Below are positions 17,657 to 26,471 of a stretch of 64,000 nt of DNA, in pieces. Positions within the stretch are counted from its first letter, which is position 1, and every line of letters starts with the position of its first letter. The DNA is from Alphaproteobacteria bacterium (GTDB taxonomy: Bacteria; Pseudomonadota; Alphaproteobacteria; Rhizobiales; Rhizobiaceae). Below the pieces are notes generated by a model that worked only from the letters and a program-made list of their open reading frames with translations, searched no databases and had not been told where the DNA came from. The DNA lies in contig JANSYK010000001.1 of NCBI GenBank assembly GCA_024742485.1, forward strand, positions 1,736,001-1,800,000. Direction: 5' to 3'. A program made the position numbers and the translations under genes.

Positions 17657-18652
17657 ATGCGTGAAATCTCACTGTCCCAGGCCGTCAATGAAGCCATCGC
17701 CGAAGAGATGCGACGCGATGAAACCGTTTTCCTGCTGGGTGAAGATGTCGCCGAGGCCGGAACGCCCTTCAAGGTACTCTCCGGACTGGTCGAGGAGTTC
17801 GGACCCCAGCGGATATTGGATACACCGATCTCTGAACCCGGCTTTACCGGCATTGCCGTCGGCGCGGCCATGACAGGCTTGCGGCCGATTGTCGATCTGA
17901 TGTTCGGAGATTTCATCTTCCTGGTGATGGACCAGCTCTGCAACCAGGCAGCCAAGACCCACTACATGTCCGGCGGCAAACTGACGGTTCCGATGGTTTT
18001 GCGGACCAATCTTGGCGCCACCCGCCGCTCTGCCGCCCAGCACAGCCAGTCCCTGCATGCGCTGGTCGCGCATATTCCCGGCCTCAAGGTGGCGCTCCCC
18101 TCCAGCGCCTATGAGGCCAAAGGCCTGCTGAAGACTGCGGTCCGCGACAACAATCCGGTCGTCATCTTCGAAGACAAGCTGATGTATCAGGACAAGGCGC
18201 CGGTGCCGGAAGAGGAGTATCTGATCCCCTTCGGTCAAGCCAATATTGTGCGCGAGGGACGCGACGTCACGCTGATCGGGACGTCATCCATGGTCCAGGT
18301 CGCCGAAGAGGCTGCTGATATTCTCGCCGGCCAGAACATCTCCGCCGAAGTGGTTGATCCACGCACAATCGTGCCGCTGGATGAAGCGACAATTCTGGGT
18401 TCGGTCAAGAAAACCAGCCGCGCGGTTGTCATAGACGAAGGGCATCAAAGTTACGGCGTAACAGCGGAGATTGCATCCCGGATCGCGGAAAAGGCCTTCT
18501 ATCATCTCGATGCACCGGTCCAGAGAATGGGTGCCATGGATGTGCCCATTCCATTTTCACCCGCCCTGGAGGATCTGACCGTCCCGACGCCGCAATCCGT
18601 TGCGGAACGGGCCGGCGCGGCTGTGCGCGGGGAGCTCTTTCATGACGCATGA
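17657..18652 (+). CDS. Pyruvate/acetoin-type dehydrogenase E1 component, beta subunit
   Basis: A 331-residue E1 beta beginning MREISLSQAVNEAIAEEM. It has LLGEDVAEAGTPFKV, DTPISEPGFTGIAVGAAM, the RTNLGATRRSAAQHSQS loop and the C-terminal EVVDPRTIVPLDEATI and VIDEGHQSYG motifs of transketolase-C domains. GAGG lies 8 bases before the ATG at 17657; in-frame TTG 17621 and ATG 17633 are possible but lack support. Its 3' end overlaps the E2-like gene by 11 bases. Confidence 0.87.
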   Translation: MREISLSQAVNEAIAEEMRRDETVFLLGEDVAEAGTPFKVLSGLVEEFGPQRILDTPISEPGFTGIAVGAAMTGLRPIVDLMFGDFIFLVMDQLCNQAAKTHYMSGGKLTVPMVLRTNLGATRRSAAQHSQSLHALVAHIPGLKVALPSSAYEAKGLLKTAVRDNNPVVIFEDKLMYQDKAPVPEEEYLIPFGQANIVREGRDVTLIGTSSMVQVAEEAADILAGQNISAEVVDPRTIVPLDEATILGSVKKTSRAVVIDEGHQSYGVTAEIASRIAEKAFYHLDAPVQRMGAMDVPIPFSPALEDLTVPTPQSVAERAGAAVRGELFHDA

Positions 18653-19667
18653 GGTCACCATGCCGCAACTGGGCATGGCGCAGGACACCGGGCTCATTGT
18701 CTCCTGGCTGAAGCAACCCGGTGACCAAGTCAAATCCGGGGATGTCCTCATGGAGGTGGAGACAGACAAGAGCACCATGGAACTCGAAGCGGCCCATGAC
18801 GGTTATCTGACCGAAATCAGGGCGCAAGCCGGCGAAAATGTCCCCGTCGGCACCGTCATAGCCATCATTTCGGACAGCGCCGGCAGCGTAGCACCTGCGC
18901 CAGCCGCGATGCTGGAACCCGATGTGCCGAACTCTGAAGATCCCGTTGTGGCCGCACCCGTCGATGTCGCGCCCGCCTTGTCCAGGGCCGACCCGGCTCC
19001 TCCTCCCAATGCGCATCCGGCGCCGTCACATGAAAAGGTGCTGGCGTCGCCAAAGGCGAAACTCGCCGCATATCGACGCGGGATCGACCTGCAACAACTC
19101 GTTCGACAAGGTGCGCGGCAGCCTATCCATTTCGCCGACCTTGAAACGGCCGTTGCAACCGCCGCCCCGCCGACAGCGCAGAGCGCACTTATCGTTCAGG
19201 TCGATCGCCAACCGATGGATACATTCGTCGAATGGGCTTCCGGCGTGGCCGGCAAACCGATAGAACCGGCATCCGTTTGGCTCGCCTTTGCGACGCGGAC
19301 CTTCAGAAACGCCGTCGACAGTGCACCGGCAGACGGCCTTGTCGTCGAATACGCCCAATACGGATCTGACGACGCTCCGAGCTTTGCCGTCGATGCCGAC
19401 AAGGTTGTGTTAAGCAGCATTCGCACGTTGGAGCAGGTTGATCGGGTGAGCGATCTGAAGATCCTCGACCTCTCTGCCACGCGACTTTCCGACTATCGCC
19501 CCTCCGGCACCGATGGCGCGCCCGCACTCGTCGTCGGCGCCATTGGCACGGACAAATACTCCATCAACCTGCATTTTCAGGAGGACCGATTGCCACTGAA
19601 CGTGGCCATTGCCCTGCTTGACGATCTTGCCGGTCATGCGGCCGAGCCGATGAAGCACCTGCTTTGA
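18642..19667 (+). CDS. Lipoyl-domain E2-like protein with degenerate acyltransferase domain
   Basis: A 341-residue protein in E2 order. Residues 1-78 are a lipoyl domain with lipoylation Lys43 in EVETDKSTMELEA. A Pro/Ala-rich linker follows, then a peripheral-subunit-binding domain at about 128-165 (ASPKAKLAAYRRGIDLQQL). The last 160 residues look like a shortened E2 acyltransferase domain. The catalytic HxxxDG motif is missing: the expected place reads NLHFQEDRLPLNVA. It may carry lipoate for the E1 partners without normal acyl transfer to CoA, or pass the acyl group elsewhere. No E3 lipoamide dehydrogenase gene is nearby. Confidence 0.78.
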   Translation: MTHEVTMPQLGMAQDTGLIVSWLKQPGDQVKSGDVLMEVETDKSTMELEAAHDGYLTEIRAQAGENVPVGTVIAIISDSAGSVAPAPAAMLEPDVPNSEDPVVAAPVDVAPALSRADPAPPPNAHPAPSHEKVLASPKAKLAAYRRGIDLQQLVRQGARQPIHFADLETAVATAAPPTAQSALIVQVDRQPMDTFVEWASGVAGKPIEPASVWLAFATRTFRNAVDSAPADGLVVEYAQYGSDDAPSFAVDADKVVLSSIRTLEQVDRVSDLKILDLSATRLSDYRPSGTDGAPALVVGAIGTDKYSINLHFQEDRLPLNVAIALLDDLAGHAAEPMKHLL

Positions 19668-19681
19668 AAGACCCCGTGAAC

Positions 19682-21109
19682 ATGCTGAACCAGCTTTATA
19701 TTAATGGCCATTGGCGCGACACCGCTGACGGCCAGACCTTTGATGTCATCAATCCTGCCAATGAAACGGTCCTTGCAAGTGTCGCCTCTGCGACCATCGA
19801 AGATGCTGTCCTCGCAATCGATGCTGCAGAGGCAGCGTCCAGGGATTGGGCAAAGCAGTCACCACGGGCACGCAGCGAGGTGCTGCGCCGCGCTTTCTCA
19901 CTGTTCAGCGAACGACTGGATGATTTTGCACGGCTGATCACATTGGAAAATGGCAAGGCCCGCAGCGATGCCATGGGAGAGGCAAGCTATGCGGCAGAAT
20001 TTTTTCGATGGTATGCGGAGGAGGCCGTTCGGGTGGATGGCCACATGGGCATCGCGCCGGCCTCCGGTGCCCGCACCCTGGTCCATCACAAACCCGCCGG
20101 CATATCCGTGCTGGTGACACCCTGGAACTATCCGGCGGCGATGGGCACCCGCAAAATCGCCCCGGCGCTGGCAGCGGGCTGTCCGGTGATCATCAAACCG
20201 GCGAGTGAAACACCGCTCACCATGCTTGCGCTGATGCCGTTGCTCGAGGAGGCCGGCGTGCCGCCCGGCATTGTCAATGTCCTTCCCTCACGCCAATCGG
20301 GCGCCATTGTCGATGCCATGTTGCATGATCCGCGTGTCCGGGTCGTCTCCTTCACAGGGTCGACCGCGGTCGGCCGTAAACTGCTGCATGCCGCCGCCGA
20401 CCAGATCCTCAAACCGGCCATGGAACTCGGCGGCAACGCCCCATTCATTGTCTTCGAGGACGCCGATATCGATGCCGCCGTCGAAGGCCTGATGGTCGCC
20501 AAGATGCGCAATCTTGGGGAGGCTTGTACCGCGGCCAACCGCATCTATGTTCATCAATCGGTCGAAGCACAGTTCGTCGCGCAATTTGTTGCCCGCATGG
20601 GAGCCCTCGCCATGGGCAACGGGCTCGATGATGGCGTGGATGTCGGTCCCCTTGTCAACGCCGACACGCGCGACAAGGTCTCTGCCTTTGTCGATGACGC
20701 GGTGAATAAGGGCGCGGAGATCAAGCTTGGTGGGCAAAAACCGGACGGTATCGGTTTCTTCTATCCGCCCACCGTACTCACCAATGTCCCGGACACAGCC
20801 GACTGTCTCGGGGACGAGATATTCGGACCGGTGGCGGCCATTCAGACATTTACAGGCGAAGATGACGTGATCGCGCGGGCCAATGACACGGAATACGGCC
20901 TGGTCGCCTATGTCTTCACTGGAGACATGAAACGGGGCCTCAGCGTTTCGGAAAGGCTGGATTACGGAATGGTTGGCCTCAATCGCGGCCTGGTTTCCGA
21001 TCCCGCCGCACCTTTTGGTGGCACCAAACAGTCGGGTCTTGGTCGCGAAGGCGGCAAGGAAGGCATTCTGGAGTTTATGGAAACACAATATATTTCCACC
21101 CTCTGGTAA
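19682..21109 (+). CDS. Aldehyde dehydrogenase, succinate-semialdehyde-dehydrogenase-like
   Basis: A 475-residue NAD(P)-dependent ALDH. It shows TPWNYPAAMGTRKIAPALAA, the FTGSTAVGRKLL dinucleotide region, general base Glu in ELGGNAPFIVFEDADID and the nucleophile Cys in NLGEACTAANR. The C-terminus has EIFGPVA and PFGGTKQSGLGREGG. GabD/SSADH-type enzymes are the nearest family by motif. A TTG overlapping the E2 stop (19664) and a GTG at 19676 are alternative starts. It is the last gene of the block and would oxidise an aldehyde product to an acid. Confidence 0.87.
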   Translation: MLNQLYINGHWRDTADGQTFDVINPANETVLASVASATIEDAVLAIDAAEAASRDWAKQSPRARSEVLRRAFSLFSERLDDFARLITLENGKARSDAMGEASYAAEFFRWYAEEAVRVDGHMGIAPASGARTLVHHKPAGISVLVTPWNYPAAMGTRKIAPALAAGCPVIIKPASETPLTMLALMPLLEEAGVPPGIVNVLPSRQSGAIVDAMLHDPRVRVVSFTGSTAVGRKLLHAAADQILKPAMELGGNAPFIVFEDADIDAAVEGLMVAKMRNLGEACTAANRIYVHQSVEAQFVAQFVARMGALAMGNGLDDGVDVGPLVNADTRDKVSAFVDDAVNKGAEIKLGGQKPDGIGFFYPPTVLTNVPDTADCLGDEIFGPVAAIQTFTGEDDVIARANDTEYGLVAYVFTGDMKRGLSVSERLDYGMVGLNRGLVSDPAAPFGGTKQSGLGREGGKEGILEFMETQYISTLW

Positions 21110-21118
21110 GCGGCGCCA

Positions 21119-21143
21119 GCGGGCGGAGCTGTGCCCCGCCCGC
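21119..21143. terminator. GC hairpin between convergent genes
   Basis: GCGGGCGG and CCGCCCGC form a perfect 8-bp stem with a nine-base loop, 9 bases after the aldehyde dehydrogenase stop and 17 bases from the end of the convergent gene. It has no strong T tract, so terminator function is uncertain. Confidence 0.45.
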
Positions 21144-21160
21144 AATGCCTTTGATCCGGT

Positions 21161-21910
21161 CTATTCAATCCGACCCGGAAGACTGAGATCGCCCGAGGCG
21201 ATGTCAAAGACATCCGTGACGCACAGGAGTGGCGCATGCACATTGGCATTCACCCGGAGGGCTGATGTAACGCCGTCATAGGCTGCGCCAGCCACCGCTT
21301 CAGCATCGGCAAACGCGACATTGATCCTGATTTCCGGCCCGTCAAACAGCGGCGAGAAACCGGGGCTGTCAAGAAACAGGGGCAGTCCGGGCCAGGTCGC
21401 CGGCATGGCCGGTGTTTCACCCTCCGGTATATCGCGCACACCAAGGGCCCCGGGCCCGCAGGCCTCGGTCGGTGTCAACACGACCCAGTGACTGTGCCAT
21501 TTGGAGCCGTCATTAGCCGGATCGCCATCGCCGTCCTCATCGTAGAGCGGCGTATCGTCAAAATCCGGATGACTGGTCGCGGCAAGCGCCAAAATCCCTG
21601 TCTTGCCTTCGAAGCCGACCATCGCCGGGTCTAGCGATGTCGGCCACACATAGGACAGAACCGGAGCGCCGGCCAGTTCACCCGCCGGCAGGGGTGTATC
21701 GGCGCCGGCAACTCCAGATGTGGTCATGTGAAAGGTGACCGTCCGGCCATCACGGTGAGCATGAGCCGCCAGAATGTCGAAGGACGCCGTCTTCGCCGCA
21801 TCCGCAGGTGAAATGATGGCCCCATCCTGATGAACCGCGTGACCGGACCCGGCAAGGGCTTGGGGCACCGTCAGCAAAAGGCCGAGGGTTAGAAGAGCAA
21901 AATATCGCAT
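21161..21910 (-). CDS. Secreted protein of unknown function
   Basis: A 249-residue protein with a clear signal peptide (MRYFALLTLGLLLTVPQALA, then GSGHAVHQ). The mature part has no domain I can name. Visible features are AHAHRDGRTVTFHMTTSG, an acidic Asp-rich loop YDEDGDGDPANDGSK followed by WHSHWVVLTP, and isolated Cys residues in TEACGPG and LLCVTD. The acidic loop and several His residues would suit calcium or transition-metal binding. It diverges from a Cys-tailed MarR regulator across a palindrome-rich gap, so that regulator probably controls it. Confidence 0.7.
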   Translation of the reverse strand: MRYFALLTLGLLLTVPQALAGSGHAVHQDGAIISPADAAKTASFDILAAHAHRDGRTVTFHMTTSGVAGADTPLPAGELAGAPVLSYVWPTSLDPAMVGFEGKTGILALAATSHPDFDDTPLYDEDGDGDPANDGSKWHSHWVVLTPTEACGPGALGVRDIPEGETPAMPATWPGLPLFLDSPGFSPLFDGPEIRINVAFADAEAVAGAAYDGVTSALRVNANVHAPLLCVTDVFDIASGDLSLPGRIE

Positions 21911-21949
21911 GTCGATCTCCGTTTAGATTGTCGGGATCCGCATTATTAG

Positions 21950-21991
21950 TATCGACTCGATATTATTGCAATAATAATTTTGACTCGCTAT
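21950..21991. promoter_or_regulatory. Clustered palindromes between secreted protein and MarR regulator
   Basis: TATCGACTCGATA (21950-21962) is a perfect 13-bp palindrome. It abuts a perfect 16-bp palindrome TATTATTGCAATAATA (21961-21976). GACTCG(A/C)TAT occurs twice as a direct repeat (21954 and 21982), 28 bp apart. The block fills the 91-bp divergent gap and is a strong candidate operator for the MarR protein at 22002. Confidence 0.65.
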
Positions 21992-22001
21992 CATTGTCAC
22001 C

Positions 22002-22553
22002 ATGAAACGTGCACGCACCGATCACATTCGTGATCTCATAGAACGCCTTGCCCGCATCAATGCCGCCGATGAATGGACGGATGATCTCAACCCGACTCAG
22101 TGGGCGGCGCTGTCTTATCTTGCACGCGCCAACAGGTTTTCCCGTTCGCCTTCACAGGTAACCGAATACATGTCGGCGACACGCGGAACCGTCTCCCAGA
22201 CACTCAAGGCCCTGTCTCGAAAGGGACTGATCGAGGAGGTCCGCTCAACCGTCGATCGGCGCTGGATTTCCTATACTGTCACCAAGCGGGGTTTCGCAGC
22301 TCTGGATCGGACAACTGTGATCGAGCAGGCCCTCGATCACCTGGCCGAACCGGATCAGGAAAGCCTTGCTGCCGGACTGCAGACCCTGTTGCAGGGTGCG
22401 CTTGAAGCGCGCGGCAAACGGCCCTTCGGCCAGTGCAGATCCTGCCGCCACCACAAGCCGGAACCGGGCGGTGGCTATTGCATGCTGTTGCACGAGGCGT
22501 TGAAACCGGAAGAAACGATGCAGATTTGCCATGAACATCAAGCTGCGGCATGA
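22002..22553 (+). CDS. MarR-family regulator with C-terminal four-cysteine cluster
   Basis: A 183-residue protein with a MarR winged helix at about 28-105 (LNPTQWAALSYLARAN, TRGTVSQTLKALSRKGLIEEV, wing STVDRRWISYTVTKRG). An unusual tail carries Cys145, Cys148, Cys160 and Cys176 (C-x2-C-x11-C-x15-C) with several neighbouring His residues. This could hold an iron-sulfur cluster or zinc, giving a redox- or metal-sensing switch. It diverges from the secreted protein and overlaps no other gene; 22554-22700 downstream shows nothing clear. Confidence 0.8.
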   Translation: MKRARTDHIRDLIERLARINAADEWTDDLNPTQWAALSYLARANRFSRSPSQVTEYMSATRGTVSQTLKALSRKGLIEEVRSTVDRRWISYTVTKRGFAALDRTTVIEQALDHLAEPDQESLAAGLQTLLQGALEARGKRPFGQCRSCRHHKPEPGGGYCMLLHEALKPEETMQICHEHQAAA

Positions 22554-22700
22554 GCAGGAATCCGTGCCGGGTCCTTCATGCTGACAGATGGATCCCGCCA
22601 ACACACACCCATTCGGTGACCCTCATATTCCACTAGCGGAGAACCGGCAGGGGCATCTCCGGGAAGGACAGTCGTCACCGGAGGGAGAATCGATCCCGCT

Positions 22701-23498
22701 TCAGTCGATCTTGCTGGCGTCCTTGTACATCACCCGATGCCGCCGTGTCTTGATCCAGTCATTCAGATCCTCATCGGTCATGAAATGGTCCGGATCGAAA
22801 CGGTCGCGGTTGCTGATATCGTCCAGCGATTTACGCCAGCGTTTATAGGGCTTCTGTGCCGGCGGGCCGAACAGGAAAATGTCGAGTACGGACAATTCAT
22901 CGGGAATGCCGAGCAGCGGCTTCATGGCGTTCTGGGCGCTTTCCTGACCGATGGCCGTCACCCACCATACATTGTAGCCGAGCGCAGCAGCTGCCAGATG
23001 AGCCGACATGGTCGAGGCTGCGACCGACTGCAACAGGATACGCTCGGCATTTTCCTTGTACATGCGATCCATGTCGCTGCCATCATTGAGCACCGGAAAC
23101 GCATTGACCCAACGCATGTCGGAGCACACGACTATGAAGCCGGGCGCTGTCGCGAGGCCGCGATAGTCGGGGGTCGGGAATTTCATCTTGGCCTTGGCAC
23201 GGAACCGCTGCTCTTCAACGAAGTAGGCAGCAATCTGGTCCTTGATCTCCTGATCGCGCACAATGACATAGTGCCAGGGCTGTGCATTGGCGCCGGACGG
23301 GCCATGCCGGGCCGCTTCCAGGATCAGATCATAGGTCTCGTCGGGGACAACATGGTTCTGGTCGAACTTGCGCACCGTCACGCGGTTGCGCACCACCTGC
23401 ATGAGCGCATCATATCGCTCGCGCGAACCGATCGGCGGCAGGTCGACCTCCAGCTCTGCGCTTTCCAGATCCACCACCGGTTCCGTATTCTCGGACAT
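22701..23498 (-). CDS. Nitroreductase-family FMN oxidoreductase
   Basis: A 265-residue nitroreductase-fold protein. The FMN-binding N-terminal motif is VRNRVTVRKFDQNHVV, followed by AARHGPSGANAQPWHYVIV, and AAAALGYNVWWVTAIG marks the second half. These dimers reduce nitro, quinone or related groups with NAD(P)H. GGAGGGAAG precedes the ATG at 23498, so upstream in-frame starts are rejected. It lies downstream of the SMP-30 gene on the same strand with a 108-bp gap, so co-transcription is possible but not certain. Substrate unknown. Confidence 0.82.
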   Translation of the reverse strand: MSENTEPVVDLESAELEVDLPPIGSRERYDALMQVVRNRVTVRKFDQNHVVPDETYDLILEAARHGPSGANAQPWHYVIVRDQEIKDQIAAYFVEEQRFRAKAKMKFPTPDYRGLATAPGFIVVCSDMRWVNAFPVLNDGSDMDRMYKENAERILLQSVAASTMSAHLAAAALGYNVWWVTAIGQESAQNAMKPLLGIPDELSVLDIFLFGPPAQKPYKRWRKSLDDISNRDRFDPDHFMTDEDLNDWIKTRRHRVMYKDASKID

Positions 23499-23606
23499 CC
23501 ACTTCCCTCCTGCCCTGTTGCCGACGCTCGGGTGCGTCGGCTGTGTCTGGTGCATTTGGCGGTGGCAAACGATGAAATGCAAGGCCTCAGTGGCAAAGGA
23601 TGCAGA

Positions 23607-24479
23607 TCAGCCGGAGAAAGCCGGCATCTCCAGCCCCTGCTGCGGAACATCGACACAAAACAGGCTGCCCGATAGCGGATGGCGCGCCAGCGTTTCGTCA
23701 TCCATCAAGATGGTGCCGGTTGTGATGAACAGGGTTCGGTTGTCGCGCCCACCGAAGCCGACACTGGTGACGGTTGGCGATGGCACATCGATTTCGGTGT
23801 CGATTTCACCATTTGGAAGGTACCGCCGAACCTTCCCTCCGGTAACGACTGCCACCCAGAGCCCGCCATCGCTATCGACACATATCCCGTCCGGAAGCCC
23901 ATCCCCCTCCGGCAGTTGCGCAAACAAGGTCTTGTTGGAAAGCCGGCCGCTGGAGGGATCAAGATCACAGACGAAGATCTCTCCTTTCATGGTTTCATTG
24001 ATGTAGAGCCTTGTCCCGTCCGGTGAGAACGCCGGTCCGTTGGCAACGATGTAGCCAACATCGGCCTCGACAGGCGTCAGATCGGAACCCAGGTGGTAAA
24101 GTTTTCCGGTCGGTTCCTGAAAATCGAAATCCATGCTGCAGGCCCAAAGCCGCCCGTCCGGGCCAATCATGCCGTCATTGAACCTGTTCTGGGCAGGTTC
24201 ATCGGCAAAGGTAACGAGGGTCTCGAAATCACCCGTCGCCTGATCCAGTTTGACGATCGAATGCCTGAACAGGGCCAGAACATCGCCATTTTGCCGCGGA
24301 TAGGTGCACCCAACGGTCTCCGGTGTGTCCCAGGTCCGTTTTTCTCCACTTTGCAGATCAAGGCAGAAGATCTTCTGCCCCAGAATATCGACCCACCAGA
24401 TCGCATCGCGCTCAGCGTCGTAGCGGGCCCCCTCGCCCAATTGGGCTTTGGCCTCCCAAAGACATTGCAGCTCATTCAT
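23607..24479 (-). CDS. SMP-30/gluconolactonase-type sugar lactonase
   Basis: A 290-residue beta-propeller lactonase opening MNELQCLWEAKAQLGEGARYD. The metal-site Glu is in LGEGARYD, and RFNDGMIGPDGRLWACSMD and NGPAFSPDGTRLYINET supply the other ligands. It should hydrolyse a sugar lactone to the aldonic acid. GGGAG sits 6 bases before the ATG at 24479. It follows the dehydratase gene by 16 bases, so it fits between sugar oxidation by an SDR and dehydration of the acid. Confidence 0.85.
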   Translation of the reverse strand: MNELQCLWEAKAQLGEGARYDAERDAIWWVDILGQKIFCLDLQSGEKRTWDTPETVGCTYPRQNGDVLALFRHSIVKLDQATGDFETLVTFADEPAQNRFNDGMIGPDGRLWACSMDFDFQEPTGKLYHLGSDLTPVEADVGYIVANGPAFSPDGTRLYINETMKGEIFVCDLDPSSGRLSNKTLFAQLPEGDGLPDGICVDSDGGLWVAVVTGGKVRRYLPNGEIDTEIDVPSPTVTSVGFGGRDNRTLFITTGTILMDDETLARHPLSGSLFCVDVPQQGLEMPAFSG

Positions 24480-24495
24480 GGTCATCTCCCTGACA

Positions 24496-25671
24496 TCACC
24501 AGTCGACGATGGTGCCGTCATTCATGACGGCGTTTTTGGTTTCTATGCTTTCTTTTTGATAGGGGTGCCGCGCCGCCACCTCTTCGTCGATTTCTATGCC
24601 GAGACCCGGCTGGTCGGGAACCTGCCAGAAGCCGTTTTCGGCCCGGATCGGATTGACCGATACGACCTCGTCGAACCACGGAACCGCACCCACCATTTCT
24701 TCCTGAATGATGTGATTGGGTGTCGAAACGGCAAAATGCAATGCGGCGGCGCCGGCCACCGGGCCGGCCGGATTATGCGGTGCCACGCCGATGCCCAACG
24801 TCTCCGCCCGCTGGGCGATTTTGCGTCCTTCGGCCAGTCCGCCGCAATGGCAAAGATCCGGCTGGATCACATCCACCGCCCTCCGCGTCAGCACGGTGTC
24901 GAATTCATCAGGCTCGATCAGTCTCTCGCCGCTGGCGATCGGCACCGGGGCATTTTCCTTCAAATACAACAATGCGTCGGTATCGCCGGGCTGCAGGGGT
25001 TCTTCGGCGAACATCAGCTTGCTGTCGGCAATGGCATTGAGATAATCCATCGCCGCCCGCGCAGAGGCAGGCCGTCCATGAAAATCGATCATCAAGCCAA
25101 ACGCATCGCCAAGCGCTTCCCGCAGCCCGTAAACTGAATCGGCAAATTGCGAAACCGCCTGCGGCGTGGACAGGTAGTGGGTATAGGGCACATTGACGAT
25201 TTTGGCCGCCGTATAGCCCCTGTCCTTCAGTTCGGCACAACGTTCAAGAAGGGCGTCCTTGTCAAAGGTGTGATAGACCGCCGACATCTTGCCCATGCCA
25301 AGATGGGTATAGACACGGACGCGGTCCCGGACCCTGCCGCCCAACAGCCGCCAGACCGGTACGCCCAGATCCTTTCCGGCGATATCCCAAAGCGCAATCT
25401 CGATGGCGCTGACAGCGCTTTGGCCGATTGTGCCCAACCGCCAGAAGCTCTGTTTGCGCATGATTCGAACACATTGGGTGATGTTGGAAGGATCTTGACC
25501 GATCAGGAGATCGGACAGGTCTTCCACGGCGCTGGCGACGGATCGCGTTTTCCATTCCAATGTCGCCTCTCCCCAGCCATGGAGACCCGGTTGGTCGGTC
25601 ACCACCTTGACGAACAGCCAGTTGCGCATATCCGCGTTCACGACCAGGGTTTGAATATCGACAATACGCAT
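24496..25671 (-). CDS. Enolase-superfamily sugar-acid dehydratase, galactonate dehydratase-like
   Basis: A 391-residue mandelate-racemase-subgroup enzyme. Metal ligands and acid/base residues are visible as Asp and His in DFHGRP, Glu in FAEEPL, Glu in ASGERL and His in VAPHNPAGP. The C-terminal PGLGIEIDEE and final DGTIVDW match DgoD. Such enzymes dehydrate an aldonate to a 2-keto-3-deoxy acid. No aldolase or KDG kinase lies in the operon; a second SDR may act on the product instead. D-galactonate is the nearest substrate by family but not proven. Confidence 0.83.
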   Translation of the reverse strand: MRIVDIQTLVVNADMRNWLFVKVVTDQPGLHGWGEATLEWKTRSVASAVEDLSDLLIGQDPSNITQCVRIMRKQSFWRLGTIGQSAVSAIEIALWDIAGKDLGVPVWRLLGGRVRDRVRVYTHLGMGKMSAVYHTFDKDALLERCAELKDRGYTAAKIVNVPYTHYLSTPQAVSQFADSVYGLREALGDAFGLMIDFHGRPASARAAMDYLNAIADSKLMFAEEPLQPGDTDALLYLKENAPVPIASGERLIEPDEFDTVLTRRAVDVIQPDLCHCGGLAEGRKIAQRAETLGIGVAPHNPAGPVAGAAALHFAVSTPNHIIQEEMVGAVPWFDEVVSVNPIRAENGFWQVPDQPGLGIEIDEEVAARHPYQKESIETKNAVMNDGTIVDW

Positions 25672-25682
25672 GGGTGTGGCTC

Positions 25683-26444
25683 TCAGATATTCGGATAAAG
25701 GCTGCAGCCGCCATCAACGACCAGAACCGATCCGGTCATGTAGCTGCTCATGTCACTGCACAGGAAGGCGATCGCGTCGGCGACGCTTTCGGGTGGCTGA
25801 AGGAATCCCAGCGGGATCGCCTTTTCCGCCCGTGATCGGTAATCCGCATTCTCGTTCCATGTCTTGAGCGCCATGCCGGCACCAACAATTCCCGGTGCGA
25901 TGGCATTGGCGCGAATGCCATTGGCGGCCAGTTCTCTTGCAAAGCCTCTGGTCAGCGCGTTCATCGCGGCCTTGCTCGCGGTGTAGGGTGTGATTTCGGG
26001 CCATGGCACATCGTGAACCCAGGAACTGGTGAAGATGAGCTGGGCTCCGGTATACCCCGCGGCCAACCACAAATTCGTCGCCGCCTTCGCCAGCACGAAC
26101 GACCCGCGCACATTGACATTCATCAGGGCATCGAACTGTTCCAGGGAATAGTCCTGGACCTTCTCCACATGAACCACACCGGCATGGCAACAGACCACAT
26201 CCGGCATCCCCACTTCCTTTGCGAGCCTTGCCAGAGCATCGGCCGTTTCGGCCTCATTGCTGACATCGCAGGTGTAATAGGCCGGCTTGCTGGTGCAATC
26301 GGCAAAGCGCGCTTCCGCCGCGTCAGCCGTTTCAATGTCAAGCGCAACAACCTTGGCTCCCAGCGCGGCAAGACGGTCGCAAATAACCACTCCAAGCGCA
26401 CCGGCAGCACCCGATATGACCACGATTTTTCCATCCAAATTCAT
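25683..26444 (-). CDS. Short-chain dehydrogenase/reductase (sugar pathway, second SDR)
   Basis: A 253-residue classical SDR with SGAAGALGVV near residue 10, CCHAGVVHVE replacing the usual NNAG, catalytic Ser in FTSSWVHD and Tyr/Lys in YTASKAAMN, and the C-terminal SSYMTGSVLVVDGG. Asp in VALDIE favours NAD. GGAG lies 8 bases before the ATG at 26444; an upstream TTG is less likely. It sits between the dehydratase and the first SDR and may oxidise the sugar or the keto-deoxy acid. Confidence 0.82.
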   Translation of the reverse strand: MNLDGKIVVISGAAGALGVVICDRLAALGAKVVALDIETADAAEARFADCTSKPAYYTCDVSNEAETADALARLAKEVGMPDVVCCHAGVVHVEKVQDYSLEQFDALMNVNVRGSFVLAKAATNLWLAAGYTGAQLIFTSSWVHDVPWPEITPYTASKAAMNALTRGFARELAANGIRANAIAPGIVGAGMALKTWNENADYRSRAEKAIPLGFLQPPESVADAIAFLCSDMSSYMTGSVLVVDGGCSLYPNI

Positions 26445-26471
26445 CAGTTTTTGCTCCTTGGTGGCCAAACA

